This document shows, piece after piece, positions 6,524 to 10,386 of a DNA stretch of 10,386 bases. Within the stretch, counting starts at the first letter, position 1; every line of letters starts with the position of its first letter. Position numbers and translations under genes: made by a program. The notes under the pieces are model-generated. The model was not told where the DNA came from and did no database searches. It saw only the letters and a list, made by a program, of their open reading frames with translations. The stretch is from an uncultured Ruminococcus sp. (lineage in GTDB: Bacteria; Bacillota; Clostridia; Oscillospirales; CAG-272): contig CACXBN010000130.1 in NCBI GenBank assembly GCA_902765885.1, positions 1-10,386 of the forward strand, in the 5' to 3' direction.

Positions 6524-8869
6524 TTAATTTTCATTCCAGAAATTCTTAAGAACCGTGTTCAATGCCTTGAAACTGCTGACATAATCAATGTTCTTCCAGT
6601 AATCCGGGAAAATCCCATTTATATTAGGATCTCTGAATCTGTCGTCGACAAGCACGATAACTCCTCTGTCGGATTCAGTTCTTATAACTCGGCCGGCAGC
6701 CTGGATCACTTTATTAATGCCTGGATATATATAGGCATAATTTTTACCGTTCTCATATTTTTCTTCAAAATACTCGGCCATTAAATTTCTTTCCGAAGAA
6801 GGAACGACTTCACCTGTTCCAAATATGATGGTGCCTATCAGATTATTGCCAGCAAGGTCTATTCCTTCCGAAAACATTCCACCAAGCACGCAGAACCCTA
6901 CCACATTTTTGTGATTTCCGTTTTTAAAAATATTTAAAAATTTCTGCTTTTCAGAGAAAGTCATATTTTCTTTCTGAACAACAATAGAGCATTCAGTTTT
7001 AAGTTTCAAAAATGACTTGAGCAGTTTGTTCATGTAAGAAAACGATGAGCAATATACAATGTAATTTCCCGGTTTTTTGGTGATCGTTTCCGAAATAACC
7101 CTGGAGCATGATGACAGTGTCTCATCTCTGTCACTGAATCTCGTACTTATCGAATCAACCACTACCACTTTTTGATTTGAACTGTCAAAAACCGAATCCA
7201 GTTCAATTACAGTATCTATCCCAAGCATCTTCTTAAAATACTCAAAAGGGAAGAATGTAGCAGAATAAAATACTGCGGTTCTCACTCTTTTTATGATCTG
7301 TTGAATTATCGAGGAAGTATCAACACATATTACTTTATATGAAACAGTTCCATCCAGACTTTCGGCAAGTACTCTGTTTCCTTCTGTGAATGTCTCACAA
7401 GAATGAATAAAAGCATCGAAGTACTTAATTATTTCCGAAAGTTCTTCGCTTGCTCCCGGACCGACTGCCTTTTCAAATTCTTTGATCTTAGAGTATATAA
7501 TACTTATTTCCGATTTAATACGTTCACTGATTATGCTGTCTGTGTAATAGCCATACTCAGTTTCTTTCTGATTAATTACGGTGAGAGAAGTGTTATCACT
7601 GCACAGTTCTTTTACGAAACTCAGTAATTCACCTGTCTTGATAATTACATCAGAAAGAACTTCATTTTTCTCATAACTATCAAATACTCTTTCAAGCATT
7701 GATACTATGCTGCTGTCAAATATCCCGGAATATATGTTTCTGATTCTGTTTGGAAGATTATGAGCTTCGTCAAACAGAAATATATAGCAATCAAGATCAA
7801 TCCCGTCTGAAAAATATCTTTTTATTCTGATCCGGTCATCAAGAATATAATTGTAATCCAGAACTACCATCGTACAGAATTCAGATGTATCAAGTGCCAG
7901 CTCATAAGGGCAGACATTATATTGAGATGCTGTGGCTATTATTTCTTCTTTTCCAATAATTGGGCCGGTGGAGGATAAAACAGATCTTATTGCGTTTATC
8001 TCACGCTCTTTATAAGTAATACCGTTATGGCTCAATATATAATCACAGTTTTTACATAATTCTTTCTTAAATCCCGAACTGTTATCCTTGTTAATACACA
8101 GCTGTTCTTTGGATAATAAATGGATAGCCTTAACGTTCATACAACCAGAAATCAGTGCTTTAAAGGAATCCAAAGCAATTCTTCCGGTAATTGTTTTATC
8201 TGTAAAATAAAAGACTTTTTCTGCGTTGCCATCGGCAATGCCTCTAATAGACGGATACAGGGCTGAAATTGTCTTGCCTGTTCCGGTAGGTGCAGAAATC
8301 ATTATTGACTTTTCTTTTTTTATTGCCTTGTGAACCGACTGGATAAAAGAATACTGGGTATCCCTGATGGTAGAGAAAGGGAACTGAAGACTTTTCACCT
8401 TTGTTGTCAGTTCATGATTATAATTATTATAAAATTCAATAAAGAAAGATGCTCTATTTATAACCGTTTCGAATACCTTCTCCAGAAGATTCCCGCTCAG
8501 ATCAAAAGAGTAGCATGTCTCTTTGTTTGTAACTATTAAATTTATCCGGTCAAGGTAATTTAATTTCAAATGAAAATATGCCGATAAAAAGTAAGAAAAC
8601 AAAGATCTGATGTCTCTGTATGGAGATTTTCGGTACTTTGAAATCATGAAGATGCTGCCGTCATCTGCTCCATATATTTCATATGTAAAACATAATTTGA
8701 TGCCATTATAATCGTATTCAAAACAATGCTGTTTTTTATCTGTGTCAAATTCACAATAGTCTGAAATAACGGAAGGGAACAGTGCTCTGATTTTATCATT
8801 ATCTTTATCAAGCACATAATTGGCAAGTTCATAAGCAGAAATAATTATCTTATCATCTTGATATCTCAT
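6524..8869 (-). CDS. Fe-S ATP-dependent DNA helicase, Rad3/XPD/DinG-like superfamily 2
   Basis: 781 residues. Helicase motifs: QFPFSTIRDTQ region before motif I, Walker A SAPTGTGKT (192-200), Walker B DEAH (367-370), FYSAT (534-538), motif V GGMFSEGIDL (663-672), motif VI QAAGRVIR (723-730). Four cysteines between motif I and DEAH (C258, C272, C275, C320) match the [4Fe-4S] pattern of XPD; the first three have the same spacing as I recall for archaeal XPD. Such enzymes unwind DNA 5' to 3' in repair or resolve unusual structures. The first 180 residues correspond in place to a PD-(D/E)XK nuclease-like domain found in clostridial relatives, but the catalytic Glu-x-Lys is not recognisable. The start at 8869 is supported by a G-rich Shine-Dalgarno AGGGGG (8875-8880), 5 bases away. 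It is a single-gene unit divergent from the zinc-ribbon gene. No good terminator follows. Its exact cellular role is not shown by its neighbours. Confidence 0.92.
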   Translation of the reverse strand: MRYQDDKIIISAYELANYVLDKDNDKIRALFPSVISDYCEFDTDKKQHCFEYDYNGIKLCFTYEIYGADDGSIFMISKYRKSPYRDIRSLFSYFLSAYFHLKLNYLDRINLIVTNKETCYSFDLSGNLLEKVFETVINRASFFIEFYNNYNHELTTKVKSLQFPFSTIRDTQYSFIQSVHKAIKKEKSIMISAPTGTGKTISALYPSIRGIADGNAEKVFYFTDKTITGRIALDSFKALISGCMNVKAIHLLSKEQLCINKDNSSGFKKELCKNCDYILSHNGITYKEREINAIRSVLSSTGPIIGKEEIIATASQYNVCPYELALDTSEFCTMVVLDYNYILDDRIRIKRYFSDGIDLDCYIFLFDEAHNLPNRIRNIYSGIFDSSIVSMLERVFDSYEKNEVLSDVIIKTGELLSFVKELCSDNTSLTVINQKETEYGYYTDSIISERIKSEISIIYSKIKEFEKAVGPGASEELSEIIKYFDAFIHSCETFTEGNRVLAESLDGTVSYKVICVDTSSIIQQIIKRVRTAVFYSATFFPFEYFKKMLGIDTVIELDSVFDSSNQKVVVVDSISTRFSDRDETLSSCSRVISETITKKPGNYIVYCSSFSYMNKLLKSFLKLKTECSIVVQKENMTFSEKQKFLNIFKNGNHKNVVGFCVLGGMFSEGIDLAGNNLIGTIIFGTGEVVPSSERNLMAEYFEEKYENGKNYAYIYPGINKVIQAAGRVIRTESDRGVIVLVDDRFRDPNINGIFPDYWKNIDYVSSFKALNTVLKNFWNEN

Positions 8870-8907
8870 GTTTTCCCCCTTCGATTATCCTATGATTCAA
8901 TGAAAAT

Positions 8908-8936
8908 ATTATATCATACATTATTTATCATGTCAT
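8908..8936 (-). promoter_or_regulatory. Sigma-A promoter with extended -10 for the helicase gene
   Basis: On the minus strand, ATGACA (8931-8936), 17 bases, then TATAAT (8908-8913), preceded by TG one base upstream of the -10. The predicted start near 8901 gives a leader of about 32 bases containing AGGGGG. Confidence 0.75.
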
Positions 8937-8964
8937 TTTAATTTTTCATATTTTGATGTATAAT
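8936..8964 (+). promoter_or_regulatory. Likely promoter of the zinc-ribbon gene
   Basis: A perfect TATAAT lies at 8959-8964, with a poor -35 candidate (TTTTAA, 8936-8941) 17 bases upstream. The -35 abuts and shares a base with the -35 of the divergent helicase promoter, so the two polymerases would compete for the same stretch. Confidence 0.5.
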
Positions 8965-8999
8965 AGTCGCATAATACTGCAGAGGAAAGATATTCATAT

Positions 9000-9674
9000 A
9001 TGATCATTAAACCAGAAAATACTAATGTCGGATACAGATGTCCGGAATGCGGGAGAATAGTGCTTGGCATGGTAGGAGTGTTTCAACTTACGGCTTCTAT
9101 GATAAAACTAAAATGCACGAATCACGATTCCGAAATGGAAATTTTATATACAAAAGACAAAAAAATCAAATTCAAAGTACCTTGCTTCTTCTGCGATACA
9201 ACACACACTTTTACTATTTCAAAAGATACATTTTTCAACAGGGAGAAAGATCTGTTGACTCTTTCATGTCCTTTGTCAGGTTTCAATATCTTATATATCG
9301 GGGATAGTGAAGCCATCTGTAATGAATTTGAAAAAGATGAAAACGAACTGACACAGATGATAAGTGAATCCGAAAACACTGATGCATCAATTAATGACAT
9401 TACAAAAATAAACAGAGACAATCGAGCTCCATCCAGCCCGGAAACCCTGGAAACAATACTGTCAGCGCTTGATATGCTGCTTGAAGAGAATGCAGTTGAG
9501 TGTGATTGCGGCGTTCCGAAAGAATGCGACATATATGTGCAGCAAAATAAAGTCAAAATCAAATGTAAAAAGTGTAACTGCTCTGCATCATTCCAGATTG
9601 ACAGCGTAGCTGCCGCGGATAAGTTATTAAAAGCAGACAATCTAAGACTCCACAAAAACAGATCAAAAAAATAA
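9000..9674 (+). CDS. Conserved zinc-ribbon protein of unknown function
   Basis: 224 residues, no signal peptide or membrane segment. Seen: a first ribbon C14-x2-C17 with C39 and H42, a second set C62-x2-C65 with H69 and C90 as possible partners, an acidic polar linker (about 102-147), a short helix around 147-164, then a third set C168-x-C170, C176 and C189-x2-C192 with C194 nearby. The N-terminal part (PENTNVGYRCPECG, then MIKLKC, then YTKDKKIK, then VPC..C) resembles a hypothetical family I recall from Ruminococcus-type bacteria, where shorter versions end before the third ribbon. No function is established to my knowledge. Zinc binding and a nucleic-acid or protein scaffold role are inference. 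ATG at 9000 is the first start; AGGAAAG at 8983-8989 is a moderate ribosome binding site 10 bases upstream. It is monocistronic, divergent from the helicase gene, and ends at a hairpin terminator. Confidence 0.85.
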   Translation: MIIKPENTNVGYRCPECGRIVLGMVGVFQLTASMIKLKCTNHDSEMEILYTKDKKIKFKVPCFFCDTTHTFTISKDTFFNREKDLLTLSCPLSGFNILYIGDSEAICNEFEKDENELTQMISESENTDASINDITKINRDNRAPSSPETLETILSALDMLLEENAVECDCGVPKECDIYVQQNKVKIKCKKCNCSASFQIDSVAAADKLLKADNLRLHKNRSKK

Positions 9675-9678
9675 AGTC

Positions 9679-9717
9679 AAAAACGGCTGAGTTAGTAAAT
9701 AACCCAACCGTTTTTTT
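9679..9717. terminator. Bidirectional intrinsic terminator between convergent genes
   Basis: Arms AAAAACGG (9679-9686) and CCGTTTTT (9708-9715) pair, continue through TG/CA and GTTA/TAAC with two mismatches, and leave a 5-base loop (GTAAA). Seven Ts follow on the plus strand and five on the minus strand. It lies 4 bases after the zinc-ribbon stop and 9 bases beyond the yfcE stop, so it serves both convergent genes. Confidence 0.88.
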
Positions 9718-9726
9718 GATTATCAT

Positions 9727-10251
9727 TTATACATCAAATGGGGTAAAGCTTCTAAGGCTGATCCAGTTAAATATTCCACCATCATACAAAATACAGCTGT
9801 TAGGTGAATTTTCTTTAGGAATGGAAACGGAACCCGGATTTATATATCTTATACCGTCTTTGGAATAATCAGTCGGAACATGTGTATGTCCGAAAATACT
9901 GTATGATCCCTGCGGCATAGGAACAACATCCTTATGTCCGTGTGACAAATACATTACCTGATCTCCATCAATCAGCATTCCATACTCTGACATTATATTA
10001 AATTCAAGCATCATGCTGTCGACTTCTGAATCACAATTACCTCTGATTGCAAGAATGTTAAGGCTTAATTCATTTAACAGATCCGCAACCTTCTTGGGAG
10101 AATAATCTCTTGGTAAGTCATTTCTTGGGCCATGATATAGAATGTCTCCAAGCAATATCATTTTTTCAGGCTTTACAGCCTTGAACAACGACACAAGACG
10201 TTCCGTGTAGTATGCAGACCCATGTAAATCTGATGCAATGATTAATCTCAT
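9727..10251 (-). CDS. yfcE: YfcE-type metallophosphoesterase
   Basis: 174 residues; Escherichia coli YfcE is about 184. It is a cytoplasmic two-metal (usually Mn) phosphodiesterase shown to act on artificial phosphodiesters; the natural substrate is unsettled. Metallophosphoesterase motifs are complete: D8-x-H10, GD (35-36), GNCDSE (71-76), H104-G-H106 and GHTH (121-124), then NPGSVSIPK. The GPRNDLP and RGNCDSEVD stretches are nearly those of E. coli YfcE. ATG at 10249-10251 is 2 bases after the stop of the upstream sugar isomerase-like gene. No clear Shine-Dalgarno precedes it, so translational coupling is likely. It is the last gene of that operon and ends at the shared terminator. Confidence 0.95.
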   Translation of the reverse strand: MRLIIASDLHGSAYYTERLVSLFKAVKPEKMILLGDILYHGPRNDLPRDYSPKKVADLLNELSLNILAIRGNCDSEVDSMMLEFNIMSEYGMLIDGDQVMYLSHGHKDVVPMPQGSYSIFGHTHVPTDYSKDGIRYINPGSVSIPKENSPNSCILYDGGIFNWISLRSFTPFDV

Positions 10252-10253
10252 AA

Positions 10254-10386
10254 TCAGCCAAACAAATTGTATCTTGTCATTTTATCCTTCAAGAATGATA
10301 CAGCAAGTTCTATATCTTTTTCAGGATTTTCACCAACTTCACGTTCTATCGTAAGGAATCCGTTATATCCGGTAGCAGCAAGAGCA
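10254..10386 (-). CDS. Sugar phosphate isomerase/epimerase-like protein, C-terminal 43 residues only
   Basis: The frame enters from the right edge and ends in TGA at 10254-10256. The 43 visible residues contain GYNGFLTIEREVGENP (6-21) followed by a closing helix DIELAVSFLKDKM. This is the characteristic last strand and helix of the xylose-isomerase-like TIM barrel (AP endonuclease family 2 fold). Such proteins isomerise, epimerise or dehydrate sugars and inositols; the Glu in TIERE is usually near the metal site. The substrate cannot be inferred from this piece. It is directly upstream of yfcE with a 2-base gap. Confidence 0.8.
   Translation of the reverse strand, partial: ALAATGYNGFLTIEREVGENPEKDIELAVSFLKDKMTRYNLFG

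Noticed and set aside
9122..9655. Minus-strand open frame of 177 codons, antisense to the zinc-ribbon gene
   Set aside because: Low-complexity Ser-rich translation, no ribosome binding site or promoter, and entirely opposite a gene with clear zinc-ligand motifs.
1..10386. Mobile elements, CRISPR arrays, tRNA or rRNA genes, toxin-antitoxin pairs, riboswitches
   Set aside because: Spacers are short (52-169 bases) and hold only promoters, ribosome binding sites and the hairpins listed. No repeat array, transposase or structured leader was seen.

Overview
The window reads as ordinary chromosomal DNA from a strict anaerobe of the Firmicutes/Clostridia, most likely the Ruminococcus/Oscillospiraceae side. 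The evidence is a single-chain pyruvate:ferredoxin oxidoreductase, a low to moderate GC content with AT-rich spacers, strong purine-rich Shine-Dalgarno sites, sigma-A type promoters with TATAAT boxes, and an Fe-S XPD-like helicase plus a small zinc-ribbon protein that I recall from that group. The assignment is from memory of families, not from a search.

Layout, left to right. Positions 1-791 (minus) hold most of a type I phosphodiesterase/alkaline-phosphatase-superfamily enzyme whose C-terminus runs off the left edge. A 66-base gap with a strong hairpin separates it from the upstream gene on the same strand, pyruvate:ferredoxin oxidoreductase (858-4424, minus). That gene has its own promoter (4483-4511) with an inverted repeat wrapped around the -10 box. 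Upstream again, still minus, is the ribosome-associated GTPase gene typA (4525-6354), which starts at TTG and has a near-consensus promoter at 6393-6421. Next is an Fe-S superfamily 2 helicase of the Rad3/XPD/DinG type (6524-8869, minus). It is divergent from a zinc-ribbon protein of unknown function on the plus strand (9000-9674), and a 130-base spacer carries back-to-back promoters. The zinc-ribbon gene ends in a hairpin terminator (9679-9717) that also serves the convergent minus-strand yfcE gene (9727-10251). yfcE lies 2 bases after the stop of a sugar phosphate isomerase/epimerase-like gene whose 43-residue tail enters at the right edge.

How the genes fit together. Pyruvate:ferredoxin oxidoreductase supplies acetyl-CoA and reduced ferredoxin for fermentation. 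TypA supports ribosome assembly and stress growth. The helicase probably acts in DNA repair. yfcE and the isomerase-like gene look like a small metabolic operon. No mobile element, CRISPR array, tRNA, rRNA, toxin-antitoxin pair or defence island is visible. There is no intergenic stretch over 300 bases. I do not see a clearly new multi-gene system. The points most worth a second look are the uncharacterised zinc-ribbon protein, the apparently degenerate nuclease-like N-terminus of the helicase, the Ser/Cys active-site variation in the phosphodiesterase, the operator-like repeat at the oxidoreductase promoter, and a short degenerate duplication of that gene's 3' end.
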